A stretch of 64,000 bases of DNA from Paenibacillus abyssi (GTDB lineage Bacteria > Bacillota > Bacilli > Paenibacillales > Paenibacillaceae). Below the pieces are notes generated by a model. The model was not told where the DNA came from and searched no databases. It was given only the letters and a program-made list of their open reading frames with translations. Positions within the stretch are counted from its first letter, which is position 1; each line of letters begins with the position of its first letter. Shown here piece after piece: positions 25,182-34,600 of this stretch. The position numbers and the translations under genes are program-made. The stretch is from contig NZ_BMGR01000008.1 of the NCBI RefSeq assembly GCF_014640295.1, positions 1-64,000 on the forward strand. Reading direction: 5' to 3'.

Positions 25182-26138
25182 ATGAAAAAGAAATTGAACT
25201 ATTTAATCTTACTGTTAATGATCATCTTAATGGTTGGTTGTACCAATGCAGAAAATTCAACTATTACAAATGTAGAAGATGCTCCACAAGAAGTAACCAC
25301 AGTTGATAAAGAACCTGAAGAAACTGTTACCGAGGTCATTATAAAGACAGAAGGAGAAGAAACTACCCCGACGGTTGTTGACGAACAGGTAGCCGAGGAA
25401 ACACCAACCCAACCAAATAACGAACTTTTCACAGGATACAAACTCATTGAAGTGGATGGTTGTGATTTGTCTGGGCATCGTGAACCTAACGTCGTTGTGG
25501 ATGTTGGTTACGGGGACCGTGAATACTGGGCATTTACAAACGAACACGGGCAACTAGTGCGTGTCATTGCTGACGAAATCATTCTACAAGATGACAGTAA
25601 GGAGTCTGTCTCATCGTCTGGTAGATATTGCTCTGATGAAGCAAAAGTTCCTGGTGTCGAAAGTGATGTGTTAGATGAAGGACATGTTATTGCTGATTCA
25701 CTTGGCGGGGTATCGAATGCTTATAACATCACCCCACAAGATAGTACACTCAACCGACATGGTGATCAAGCTTATATGGAAGACGCTATACGCAAAGCAG
25801 GTGTAGCTACTAATTTCGAAGCTATTATCGCCTACCCGAACACGGAGACGCAGATCCCTTCAAATTATCAATATACCTATACGTTAATGGGTAACGTAAT
25901 TGTCGATACATATGACAATGTGAATCCTGATGAAGTGAACGCATCACTCGGTTTAACAGGCAGTGAACCTTCCGATTCCACGAGTTCAGAGGATCTTTCT
26001 AGTGTCGATACAAACGGTAACGGAAAGGTAACGATTAAAGAAGCAAAAACAGCTGGTTATAGTATGCCAATAACGAGTGACCACTGGCTATACAAATATA
26101 TGGATGATCGTGATGGTGACGGCATGGTAGGTGAGTAA
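25182..26138 (+). CDS. Lipoprotein with DNA/RNA non-specific endonuclease domain and calcium-binding tail
   Basis: The 318-residue protein begins with a lipoprotein signal peptide ending in the lipobox LMVGC. A 60-residue Thr/Glu-rich linker follows, then a nuclease domain with DEGHVIADSLGG (the DRGH-like catalytic motif) and NITPQDSTLNRHGDQAYMED. The tail has EF-hand-like loops DTNGNGKVTIKEA and DDRDGDGMVGE. The design resembles the SP-beta prophage nuclease YokF of Bacillus subtilis. It would degrade extracellular nucleic acid while anchored to the membrane. It is AT-rich compared with the tns genes. Confidence 0.85.
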   Translation: MKKKLNYLILLLMIILMVGCTNAENSTITNVEDAPQEVTTVDKEPEETVTEVIIKTEGEETTPTVVDEQVAEETPTQPNNELFTGYKLIEVDGCDLSGHREPNVVVDVGYGDREYWAFTNEHGQLVRVIADEIILQDDSKESVSSSGRYCSDEAKVPGVESDVLDEGHVIADSLGGVSNAYNITPQDSTLNRHGDQAYMEDAIRKAGVATNFEAIIAYPNTETQIPSNYQYTYTLMGNVIVDTYDNVNPDEVNASLGLTGSEPSDSTSSEDLSSVDTNGNGKVTIKEAKTAGYSMPITSDHWLYKYMDDRDGDGMVGE

Positions 26139-26470
26139 GACTAAAATAAATGACGAAAGTACAGAAAATTTTCCTCGTTGGACGATTTTACAATTTGCAA
26201 ATTGGTGTCTGTACAGGAAACAACTAAGGTTGAACAGATACATCGTTTTTTTTTCTGAAAATAACTTAACTAACGGGCATTGGTTAGTTACACTTTGTCT
26301 CCTTCGTCGGTGCCCATAGTAACAAGCATTGGCTTAATTTGTGTAAAGAGCATAACATCACCGTTATACTGCTTTGCTAGAGGATTATTTTTACTATATT
26401 AATGAAAATTGAAAGGAGTCTGACAATTGATGTCGAATATTTCCTTAATTTATCTCAGGGGATGATTTCA
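26139..26470. other. Intergenic stretch with a diverged structured repeat
   Basis: No gene is supported here. Around 26267-26320 lies AACTAACGGGCATTGGTTAGTT followed by TCGTCGGTGCCC, resembling a degenerate form of the GCTAACGGGC repeat. Just before the ATPase gene, an 11-codon frame with its own GAAAGGAG (26411) runs from ATG 26430 to a TGA overlapping the next ribosome binding site, a possible leader peptide. Confidence 0.4.
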
Positions 26471-28789
26471 ATGATTACGAAGATCGTCAAGATCAAAAAC
26501 ACGGGTAAATTCAGATCGTGCACGCCGAAGGGGATACAACTAAACCGATTCACTATTCTCTACTCCGAAAATGGCCGTGGCAAGACCACATTGTCAAACG
26601 TCTTTCGCTCGCTTCATGAACAAAATGGGGAATGGATTGTGGGCAGAAAAACGATTGGAGGGAGTGGCGAACAGGCCGTAGATTTGTTGACAGAAAACGG
26701 AATGCTCTCTTTTAGAGAACATAACTGGTTAAGTAAGCCCGATTTTGATCTGGAAATATTCGATTCATCCTTTGTAAGTCAAAATGTATACTCCAGACAC
26801 GTAATTGAGCATGATCAAAAAAAACAGCTCTACTTATTCACGATTGGAAAACAAGGCGGGGAACTGGCCGATCATCTTGTGTCCTTGGATGATGATTTGA
26901 AAAAGAAAAACGCCAAAAAAAAGGAAACCGAAAAAGAGCTTGTGCAAGGTGTTCAGGGCGTTGTCTCTCCAGCTGACTTCCTGAAATTTCCTCCGAAGCA
27001 TGATCTTGAGGATGAAGTTCAAAAGCAGTCTATCACACTTAAAGCTATGGAGAAGCAAAATGAAATTAAGGCAAAACCATACTGTTCGGCGGTTTCTCTA
27101 CCGTCGTTCGATAAACAAAAATTTCTTGGGAATATATCGGGCAACACATTCCAACAACTCGTTGATAATGCAGAGGAATTGACCAAAAAACATATCCAGC
27201 AACACCTTGATCAGCGCGGCGAGAAATGGCTTGAGTATGGAGTTTCCAAAATTACGTCAGATGAAAAGTGTCCGTTTTGCGATCAAGATCTAAAAAATAC
27301 CCCATTGGTGACTGCTTTCAAAACATACTTTAGCGAGGAATACAAAAGAGCAATACATACGGTAAATCTCTTGGAAACGACGTTTACAGAAAAGTTTTCC
27401 AATGACGCGTTGCTTAATTTGCAGAAACATTTTCATACCAATCACGAGTTAGTATCATATTGGAGATCATACGACGCCATAGACGATGTAAAGCAGTTGG
27501 ATTGGGAACAAATAAAAGCAACGTGGGACGATTTCACAAGAAGCATGACAACACTAATCGCCGAAAAAAAACTTGCGCCGCTCGAACAGATAAATGTATC
27601 CTCCGAAAGAATCGCATCAATTGATAAGTACCTTGATCTGCTGAATGAGCTGACCGCTTATAATGGCACAATAACTCAAATTAACAAAACGATCGAAGCA
27701 AGAAAAACGTTGGCGGATAACACGAATATCCAAGAAGTAAAAACTAAACTCACTTATTTAACGAATGTAAAGCTGCGTTATAGCGAAGAAAAAGTCGGAA
27801 TGGCTGAGAAATACACACAACTTTTAGCAACAATCCGCGAACTAGAGCGGGCAAAAAATGAAGTTCGACTCTCATTGAATGCTTACACGACTGATATTTT
27901 TGCCAAGTATGAAACTCAAATCAATAGACATTTAACAAATTGCGGAGCAAGTTTTACGATTTCGGATTATAAATCGAGTTTTGTCGGCGGCAGACCAAGC
28001 AGCAATTTTTCGCTAAAGATCAACGATATGGCAGTCGACGTGGGGAATGACAAATCTCCGTTAACGGGACCTTCATTCAAAAACACACTAAGTGAAGGAG
28101 ATAAGAGCAGTCTTGCCTTTGCGTTTTTCTTGGCGAAGCTTGAATCTGATCCTGAAATTCGCAATAAAGTGATTATTTTCGATGATCCGATTTCGAGTAT
28201 GGATAACCATCGAAAGAGTTATACGGCAGACCAGATCATGAAATTTTCTGTGATCGCTAGACAAGTGATTGTGCTGACGCATGATACCTTCTTTGCGCGC
28301 GTTTTGTGGGACAAGTTTGCGGAGAAAAAGACATTGCTTAGCCAGTTTTGCATCAAAAGGGAAGGCAAGTACGACAGCACCATTGATATATGGGATATCG
28401 AAGCCGAAACAAGATCTGATTACTATCATTTGTATCATACGCTCGCAGATTTCTTGGACGGAAAGCTGCCGCCGATGAATTTTCGATCCGTTGCAATGTG
28501 CATTCGCCCTATTTTGGAAGGTAATTTGCGTGTTCGCTTTCCTCGTGATTTCACCAGCAGTGAATGGCTTGGCGGATTTATTCAAAAGGTACGGACGTCA
28601 ACCGAGCCACATCTCTCATTAATACAAGGGCAGCTTGCTGATCTTGAAGATATTAATGATTACAGTAAGAAGTATCATCACGACCAAAATCCTTTTGCGG
28701 ATACTGTGCCCATCAACGAAGCCGAATTGCTCGCCTACGTTAGGCGGACTCTCAATGCTTTAAGGGGATTACACAATGCAGTAATCTAG
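26471..28789 (+). CDS. AAA_13-family ATPase, RloC/PrrC-like, candidate anticodon nuclease
   Basis: The 772-residue ABC/SMC-type ATPase has Walker A SENGRGKTT (about 32-40), long coiled-coil arms, a zinc-hook-like CPFC (about 265), the signature region TLSEGDKSSLAFAFFLAKL, Walker B VIIFDDPISSMD (about 568) and the switch His in VLTHDTFF. Downstream, RPILE (Arg about 679, Glu about 683) and YSKKYHH (about 735) echo the Arg-x3-Glu...His layout of the PrrC/RloC anticodon nuclease centre. If true it would cut a tRNA upon DNA damage or phage signals; the assignment to nuclease rather than ATPase-only is an inference. It lies 37 bases before a CoiA-like gene. Confidence 0.78.
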   Translation: MITKIVKIKNTGKFRSCTPKGIQLNRFTILYSENGRGKTTLSNVFRSLHEQNGEWIVGRKTIGGSGEQAVDLLTENGMLSFREHNWLSKPDFDLEIFDSSFVSQNVYSRHVIEHDQKKQLYLFTIGKQGGELADHLVSLDDDLKKKNAKKKETEKELVQGVQGVVSPADFLKFPPKHDLEDEVQKQSITLKAMEKQNEIKAKPYCSAVSLPSFDKQKFLGNISGNTFQQLVDNAEELTKKHIQQHLDQRGEKWLEYGVSKITSDEKCPFCDQDLKNTPLVTAFKTYFSEEYKRAIHTVNLLETTFTEKFSNDALLNLQKHFHTNHELVSYWRSYDAIDDVKQLDWEQIKATWDDFTRSMTTLIAEKKLAPLEQINVSSERIASIDKYLDLLNELTAYNGTITQINKTIEARKTLADNTNIQEVKTKLTYLTNVKLRYSEEKVGMAEKYTQLLATIRELERAKNEVRLSLNAYTTDIFAKYETQINRHLTNCGASFTISDYKSSFVGGRPSSNFSLKINDMAVDVGNDKSPLTGPSFKNTLSEGDKSSLAFAFFLAKLESDPEIRNKVIIFDDPISSMDNHRKSYTADQIMKFSVIARQVIVLTHDTFFARVLWDKFAEKKTLLSQFCIKREGKYDSTIDIWDIEAETRSDYYHLYHTLADFLDGKLPPMNFRSVAMCIRPILEGNLRVRFPRDFTSSEWLGGFIQKVRTSTEPHLSLIQGQLADLEDINDYSKKYHHDQNPFADTVPINEAELLAYVRRTLNALRGLHNAVI

Positions 28790-28825
28790 GCGTCACGATC
28801 AAATCACTAGGTGGAGGATCGAAAA

Positions 28826-30151
28826 ATGGATATCGCGCGGTACGAAGGATTAGTGATGAATATTAATACAGAGTTGAGTAAGGTCAGCGATTACGACAGA
28901 GATAAAGCGATCGAAAAGTACAGGCGTATAGCAGAAAAAGGAGCAATGACATGCCCGTTTTGCGCTGAGAAACTGCTGCTTCGAGCAGGTGAAATCCGCG
29001 GAATTCATTTTGCACATCCATCGGGCAAGACCTGTCAGGAAGCAGCCGCTTACGATACATACCGCGAACAAACAAGGCGCGAGAACAAAAAGCATTCCAT
29101 TATCAAGGAAGCAATTTACACCGAGCTGAAGAGCCAGGAAATCATTAAGCCCGACCTCAAGGTAGAGTACGGCTATAAAGAAAAAGCATCCGAGAAGTGG
29201 AGGCATTATCCCGATATCTACATGAGCAAGGGTGGGCGTGAATTCGCCATTTCGGTAATAACCGAGGTTCACAATATCGGGGATGAAAAAATCGTCAAAA
29301 CGATCAGCAAGCGAAATCAGTATTTCGCTGATAGAGGCCTGGAGTCAATATGGTTTGTCGAAGACAGGGAACTAGCAGATGATTTTGAGCACCGCGTGCT
29401 TCATCTGTGGGAAGCTGAGTACGGCCTAGCAATCAAGACTGAAGCGGACCGCACATGGGACGCATTCATGGAAGGTATCATGCAGGATTTCACTGATCAC
29501 AATATCTTGGATCTGTTCGGGTATCGGGCATACGCACCCATGCAACTTGATGTTCGAAGCTTGTATTATGTGCACTCCGCAGGCGATGAGATAACGTTCT
29601 CGGTCTATCGGTTAATCTTGGACGAGAAGCGGAAGCCATTCCGCGCTTTCGCGTTAACCCGCGGCTATCGGGTGCATATGTCCAGCGCGCTTATTGTTCG
29701 CGATGAAATCGTGCTGAGCAGGGAAGAGCAAGAGGATGAAGACCGCATGCAATTCGCAAACGATGTGGCCGAGCGGGTTGAGCAGTTCCGAGAAGAAGCG
29801 ATCGTCCGCGAGGAGGCGCGCTTGGCTGCGCAGTATGCCGCCGAAGAAACAGCAAGAACGCGCATGCAGGCGCTGCCGCCCGAATACCAGCGAGCGGTTG
29901 CCGCCGCGTCGGAAATCGTGAATGTTGATATCGATGTCCTCGATTATATGGACAAATTGAAGGCCGCGTCAATCACCGCCAAAGAAGCTAAAAGGCTATT
30001 CCATTTCATGGAGCGGCATCGTAGCGAGCTTGATGATTACGGCCTGTCTTTTAAAGAGGTTAAGCGACTCATCAACTATGCGCTTGGCAGAATCGGCAAT
30101 CCCGACATACGCAAATGGCTGATTGAAATCGAATACCTTAGAGGAGAGTAA
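28826..30151 (+). CDS. CoiA-like protein (zinc finger plus PD-(D/E)XK-type nuclease)
   Basis: The 441-residue protein resembles competence protein CoiA at its N-terminal half: a zinc-finger-like CPFCAEKLLLRAGEIRGIHFAH followed by KKHSIIKEAIYTELKS and a nuclease-like core YPDIYMSKGGREFAISV (Asp, then Glu near residue 140). The C-terminal 220 residues are helical and charged, with REEARLAAQYAAEETARTR suggesting a coiled coil; they are not part of CoiA. The start is the ATG at 28826, eight bases after GGAGG. Spacing of 37 bases from the ATPase gene suggests one operon, possibly a two-component nuclease system. Confidence 0.75.
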   Translation: MDIARYEGLVMNINTELSKVSDYDRDKAIEKYRRIAEKGAMTCPFCAEKLLLRAGEIRGIHFAHPSGKTCQEAAAYDTYREQTRRENKKHSIIKEAIYTELKSQEIIKPDLKVEYGYKEKASEKWRHYPDIYMSKGGREFAISVITEVHNIGDEKIVKTISKRNQYFADRGLESIWFVEDRELADDFEHRVLHLWEAEYGLAIKTEADRTWDAFMEGIMQDFTDHNILDLFGYRAYAPMQLDVRSLYYVHSAGDEITFSVYRLILDEKRKPFRAFALTRGYRVHMSSALIVRDEIVLSREEQEDEDRMQFANDVAERVEQFREEAIVREEARLAAQYAAEETARTRMQALPPEYQRAVAAASEIVNVDIDVLDYMDKLKAASITAKEAKRLFHFMERHRSELDDYGLSFKEVKRLINYALGRIGNPDIRKWLIEIEYLRGE

Positions 30152-30363
30152 CGGTGCAGTCATTCTCGACACATTAATCCGTGATTTTATAGTCAAATAA
30201 AGCGATTAAATGCTTTAAAGGAAGAGTAACCTTCGCATTACCTCTAATTAAGCTAACGGGCGTGATATAAGCATTCTTACTCGAACATCTTCATTCGTAA
30301 TAAAATTTGATATTTTGACCGCAAATTAAGATGTGACGAAAAGGAAAGGGAGATCCAAATAAT

Positions 30364-30613
30364 ATGGTCAAACATTACGATCCTTTTAAAGAAATGACTT
30401 TTACATATGATCGTTGTTTTATGTGCGGCATTTTTTTAGATGATGATATTAATACGGATGAGCATGTTTTTCCTAAGTGGCTTGGATAAAACAAGCTTCA
30501 AGAAAATATCGTTGGCTATGCTAAATCATAAAACGTGTGAAGAGTATGAGCACTATGTAAATTGGTTTGAATCAAATAAAAGATCCATTATGGAGTTGGA
30601 GCAGATAGATTGA
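30364..30613 (+). pseudogene. Truncated and frameshifted HNH-type protein gene
   Basis: An ATG at 30364 opens a 41-residue frame with CFMCGIFL...TDEHVFPKWLG, the N-terminal zinc/HNH pattern (CxxC followed by EHVFPKW) of HNH-like proteins, then stops at 30489. A second frame shortly after gives EEYEHYVNWFESNKRSIMEL and ends at 30613. It appears to be one gene broken by frameshift and internal loss. Confidence 0.5.
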
Positions 30614-30634
30614 AACAGAGAAAAATATAGCCGC

Positions 30635-30829
30635 TTAGCGAACCCTGAATTCGCAAGCGGCTTTTACGTAATATTCATCGTTGATCTTGACGGCATAATC
30701 GTTCTGAGATTCGATTACACCGCCATAGTCTACGATTTTATTCTCCATCCAGGCGGTGACTGGTGTTTTGTTATGGATTGCGGCTGCGATATGTGCGTCG
30801 GTGGATAGAATAAATCCTGATTTGAACAT
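30635..30829 (-). CDS. Hypothetical small protein
   Basis: This 64-residue protein (MFKSGFILSTDAHIAAAIHN) has AAGGGG before its ATG and a hairpin (AGCCGCTT against AAGCGGCT, 30631-30666) at its stop that serves as terminator. I recognise no motif. Confidence 0.5.
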   Translation of the reverse strand: MFKSGFILSTDAHIAAAIHNKTPVTAWMENKIVDYGGVIESQNDYAVKINDEYYVKAACEFRVR

Positions 30830-31330
30830 GCGTTACCCCTTCGGTGGATAAGTATCATTGCCATGGCTGTCTTTTGAATGGATTTTGACATCTTTCTTGT
30901 GAATGATGAGTTCGGTACCTTGATTATGAGTTTTTCGACCTTAATCAACCGCTTCTTTCTAGGTGTTGTGATTTTTGTTGTTTTGTTGTTTCATGCACCT
31001 TGGACTTTCCGACCACCGCCTTTGTTGGGCGTAATGTGCTAATCGGTATAACCCTGACCACCTCTAATACCCTATATTTTATAGTAATTTAAATGCCAAG
31101 ATCAAGAACGATTATTCGACAAGTTGCTGCTTGATGATTCACGGCCGAAGATAAAAAAGAACGGGAGCAGCCAGGCTATTCTGTTCTTGGCCTAGTGTTA
31201 AATCCAATTATAAACACCCCGACAATACGAGCGACGTCAATTATGAAGGAAATGGATTGTTTTATTTATAATTGTGATTAGTATAGGACAAATCTGTCAA
31301 TACATACCTTGGTTTAAAGGGGGGATATTT
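30830..31330. other. Intergenic stretch, no gene seen
   Basis: Frames on both strands are short and stop-rich. Runs of TTGTTGTTTTGTTGTTT near 30975 are low-complexity. A GGGGGG motif at the end serves the PLD gene. Confidence 0.5.
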
Positions 31331-31975
31331 ATGGAACCAATAACAATTATCTTTGCAAGCATAGCAGGGATTTCGGTTGCTGGATATGTTCTATACAAGA
31401 AAAAAAATGACCTTTCATCTCAGGATAACGCAGCCGAAATTAAGAAAATTATTGAGGAAATTGATCCTGTAAATAATTCAAAATTTAAAGTCGCTTACGC
31501 GTTCACAAAAACTGACAATCCTCCAGATGTTAAATTGAAAGAAATAATTGATACGGCTAAAAAAAGTCTTGATATAGCTATGTATACGTTTACAGACAAA
31601 GGGATATTAAACCGAGTGCTCCACGCAACAAACAGGGGGGTTAAAGTGCGATTAATAACCGATAAAGCTCAAACTAAAAATGCGAATGGTCAATACTCAT
31701 TAATTCAATCCCTTGCAAGAGCTGGCATACCAGTAAAAGTAAATAATCATCAAGGTTATATGCACTTAAAGATTTTGATAGCGGACAATGATAAAATCGT
31801 GACAGGTTCCTATAATTACACAAATAAGGCCAAAAGCTCCCATGATGAAGTAATTGTCATTCTAGAGGATAACCATATCGCTCAGAAATGGACAGACCAA
31901 TTTAACAGAATGTGGAATGACGAGAATAATTTTAGAGAGTTTATTGGTAGGGATTCTTTCACAAACGCTTCATGA
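31331..31975 (+). CDS. Membrane-anchored phospholipase D-like nuclease
   Basis: The 214-residue protein has an N-terminal membrane helix (IIFASIAGISVAGYVLY), a charged linker and one PLD domain with the HKD motif MHLKILIADNDKIVTGSYN. A single HKD motif fits the Nuc/BfiI-type family that works as a dimer and cuts nucleic acids. The start is the ATG at 31331 after AAGGGGGG; the longer frame is rejected. Its 3' end overlaps a convergent membrane protein by six bases. It is AT-rich. Confidence 0.82.
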   Translation: MEPITIIFASIAGISVAGYVLYKKKNDLSSQDNAAEIKKIIEEIDPVNNSKFKVAYAFTKTDNPPDVKLKEIIDTAKKSLDIAMYTFTDKGILNRVLHATNRGVKVRLITDKAQTKNANGQYSLIQSLARAGIPVKVNNHQGYMHLKILIADNDKIVTGSYNYTNKAKSSHDEVIVILEDNHIAQKWTDQFNRMWNDENNFREFIGRDSFTNAS

Positions 31976-32482
31976 ATGCCTATAAAAGATTTGCTTAAAT
32001 ACACCGAGGAGAATTAGAGAAAAGAATGCAAAGACGGCTAGAAATGTAAAGGAGTGGACTAGTCCATAAGCTAAATATTTCACACCACCGATCGCAAAAA
32101 TAAATCCCATAAAGGACTGAACAAACATTAATACTACACGGAGCCATTTTTCGATAGGGGTAAAATTACTCCAATGATTCATTTTATAATAAAAATAAAT
32201 TGCGCTAATACACAGGGTCGCTGCAAGTAAGTACATAATTGCTGGAAGCCAAAAGTTTTGGCCTGTTGAGTACGGTGACTGATAACTTGAGCTTGGTTCT
32301 GCTGAATTTTTGAAGAGTTCCTTAATCGGAGATGTGAATGTCGAGACTGCTTCATGTGCCGCATCGGTAGCTAGTGCTGAAAACTTTGCATCCACTGGAT
32401 TGAAGTAGCTGTTGCCAATGAATGCGAAGGCCATGGCTATAAAGAACATGAACAAAAAGATGGTATCCTTGAAATGACTCAT
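31970..32482 (-). CDS. Hypothetical membrane protein
   Basis: This 170-residue protein has about four predicted membrane segments (IFLFMFFIAMAFAFIGN, IMYLLAATLCISAIYFYY, VVLMFVQSFMGFIFAIGG, FLAVFAFFSLILLGVF) and an extracytoplasmic Ser/Pro loop after the first. The start at 32482 follows GAGGTGG on the minus strand. It is convergent with the PLD nuclease. No family is recognised. Confidence 0.65.
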   Translation of the reverse strand: MSHFKDTIFLFMFFIAMAFAFIGNSYFNPVDAKFSALATDAAHEAVSTFTSPIKELFKNSAEPSSSYQSPYSTGQNFWLPAIMYLLAATLCISAIYFYYKMNHWSNFTPIEKWLRVVLMFVQSFMGFIFAIGGVKYLAYGLVHSFTFLAVFAFFSLILLGVFKQIFYRHS

Positions 32483-32667
32483 AAAAAACCACCTCTCGTA
32501 AGCTGTAATTCTTAATTGTATGTATTGTTGAGAAAAATAGGACAAAAGGCTTTGAATGGCTCGAAGATAAGCAAAATACTCAGATTACTTAACATCTCGA
32601 AGAAAAAACAATCAAAATAGCGGCTGCTATTTAAGCCGCCGCGCGAGACTAAGGGAATATTTTCAAA

Positions 32668-34308
32668 TTAAATACTCTGAATATCATTGATTACAAAATC
32701 ACGCTTCTCATACGAATTTGGGCTGTAAAGAAATCGAAATTGGCTGCAAGAATTTGAATGTATATATTCAGCTCTGCCAAACAATAATGCACTTTTTGAG
32801 CCGATCCGATATTTAGCATGCTGCTTTTGATTTCCAAATCGTTCAAATGCCTCAGCCATGCCAGTGGTTAAGAATACAGGTTTTTGATTCCCCATGCCAA
32901 AAGGCTCCATTAACATAAAGTTTTCAAAGAGGGCATTGGTGCAGTCGCTCAGCTGAAACGAGCTGTCATAATACTTGATCGGTATAATCGGCGGTTCGTG
33001 CGCGGCGGCATTTTGCAAGGATGTTCTAAACTGATTTAAGCAGGCAAGATCCACGGTTAATCCAGCAGCAGCTTGGTGTCCGCCGTAAGCCTTAAGCAAA
33101 TCCGCGCAACGGGCCACGGTGTTTATGATGGAAAACTGCGTATTTTGCACGCTGCGGCCTGAGCCCTTTCCCTCATTGGTAATGATGATTGCGGGCTTAT
33201 GGTATTTATCCGTTACTCTCGCCGCAAGAATACCGATAATCCCTTCTGAATAGTCCCCGCAAGCAACGATTACTTTTTGCCGATGCAAACCCTGACTTAT
33301 TATGGATTGATCAAGTAATTGAAAACACTCCTGGGTCAACCTTTTACGTTTTTTGTTTTGTTCAATGAACCGCTCAAACTCTTTAGTTTTAGTATCATCG
33401 CTGATCAACGCGTGCAATGCTTCATTTGGATCGCCAATACGGCCGCAGGAATTGAAAATCGGCGCGATTAGAAACGATATCGTGGAGCTGTCGATCGAGT
33501 TCAGATTGAGCAAGCGAAACAGCTCGCGCAGCCGCGGGGACGGATCTGCATTCATTTTTTGAATGCCGAGCTTAGCGATTACGCGGTTTTCGCCCGTTAG
33601 CTGCATAAGATCCGCAATGGTTCCGAGCGCGGCGAGCTCAATATACTGCCATGCATGAATCCGCCATTCATGATTTCCGCTGGCTACAAACAAGGCATGG
33701 ACCAACTTATAGGCCACCCCTGCGCCAGCAAGGTACGGGTTCGGGTAGTCGTTGTCATCCCGTTTTGGATTCACAAAAGCATGGCAATTTGGATGCGAAC
33801 CTGTTATCTCATGGTGGTCCGTGACAATGACATCAATTCCTTTGGAAGCGGCGTAGCGAAGTGCTTCATACGCATTTGAGCCGTTGTCGACCGTGATGAT
33901 CAAGGCAGGATCAATCAACACCATGCGTTCAATAGCGATTGCGGTAAGGCCGTACCCGTCTTTGCGTGTCGGCAGGACGGCACTTACATCCGCGCCGAAA
34001 AAGCAAAGACCTTTATACAGGAGAGAAGCTGAGGTAATGCCGTCAACATCATAATCGCCGTAGATCACAATTCTTTCATGATTCTTTATTGCCCGAACGA
34101 TCCTGATTACGGCTTTTTTCATGTCGCGGAGCAAAAAAGGGTCATGCAGGTCCGAGATTGTCGGGTAGGCGTATTTCCAAAAAGTATCCTCGCTTGCGAT
34201 TCCCCTAGCAAAAAGCATTTTAGCTGTCAGTGGCTCAATTAGAAAAGCACTTGAATGGTACGCGGCCACATCATCCGAGCAAAGATTCGGCTTCTCAGTC
34301 CATTCCAT
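32668..34308 (-). CDS. RecJ-like single-strand DNA exonuclease (DHH family)
   Basis: The 546-residue protein carries DHH phosphoesterase motifs YGDYDVDGITSA and VTDHHEI, then VNPKRDDNDYPN, the DHHA1-type region CGDYSEGIIGILAARV and GKGSGRS, and a C-terminal OB-like part. RecJ degrades single-stranded DNA 5' to 3' in recombination and repair. It is shorter than the usual Bacillota housekeeping RecJ (about 750-800 residues), so it is an element-borne paralogue. Its place next to the tns operon suggests a role in processing transposition or phage DNA, which is an inference. Confidence 0.88.
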   Translation of the reverse strand: MEWTEKPNLCSDDVAAYHSSAFLIEPLTAKMLFARGIASEDTFWKYAYPTISDLHDPFLLRDMKKAVIRIVRAIKNHERIVIYGDYDVDGITSASLLYKGLCFFGADVSAVLPTRKDGYGLTAIAIERMVLIDPALIITVDNGSNAYEALRYAASKGIDVIVTDHHEITGSHPNCHAFVNPKRDDNDYPNPYLAGAGVAYKLVHALFVASGNHEWRIHAWQYIELAALGTIADLMQLTGENRVIAKLGIQKMNADPSPRLRELFRLLNLNSIDSSTISFLIAPIFNSCGRIGDPNEALHALISDDTKTKEFERFIEQNKKRKRLTQECFQLLDQSIISQGLHRQKVIVACGDYSEGIIGILAARVTDKYHKPAIIITNEGKGSGRSVQNTQFSIINTVARCADLLKAYGGHQAAAGLTVDLACLNQFRTSLQNAAAHEPPIIPIKYYDSSFQLSDCTNALFENFMLMEPFGMGNQKPVFLTTGMAEAFERFGNQKQHAKYRIGSKSALLFGRAEYIHSNSCSQFRFLYSPNSYEKRDFVINDIQSI

Positions 34309-34345
34309 TTTTGGATCACCTCACTACCTCATTCATTGCCAAATT

Positions 34346-34420
34346 AAAATATTTCCAGACTCTGGAAATATTGAACCAAATTGAATACAAAAAAACCGCT
34401 GCTCAGTTGAGCAGCGGTTA
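34346..34420. promoter_or_regulatory. Inverted repeat and terminator between recJ-like and XRE genes
   Basis: AATATTTCCAGA and TCTGGAAATATT form a near-perfect palindrome (34346-34370) just upstream of the minus-strand recJ-like gene, a possible operator. At 34394-34420 AACCGCTGCTC pairs with GAGCAGCGGTT, a terminator for the XRE transcript. From 34421 to 34600 nothing else is seen. Confidence 0.5.
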
Positions 34421-34600
34421 ACTAAAGGGTCATTAACATCCAAAATTTGATATTATAAAATCAATAATTATAAATGATTTCAAACTAATAAGCAATCATT
34501 ATTTTTTGGAAATCTATTGACATTTCATGCGGCGCCAATTATTCTGGACCATACAGACGAAAGTTTGTCATCGCTTTACATTTTTCAACATCTGCCGACT

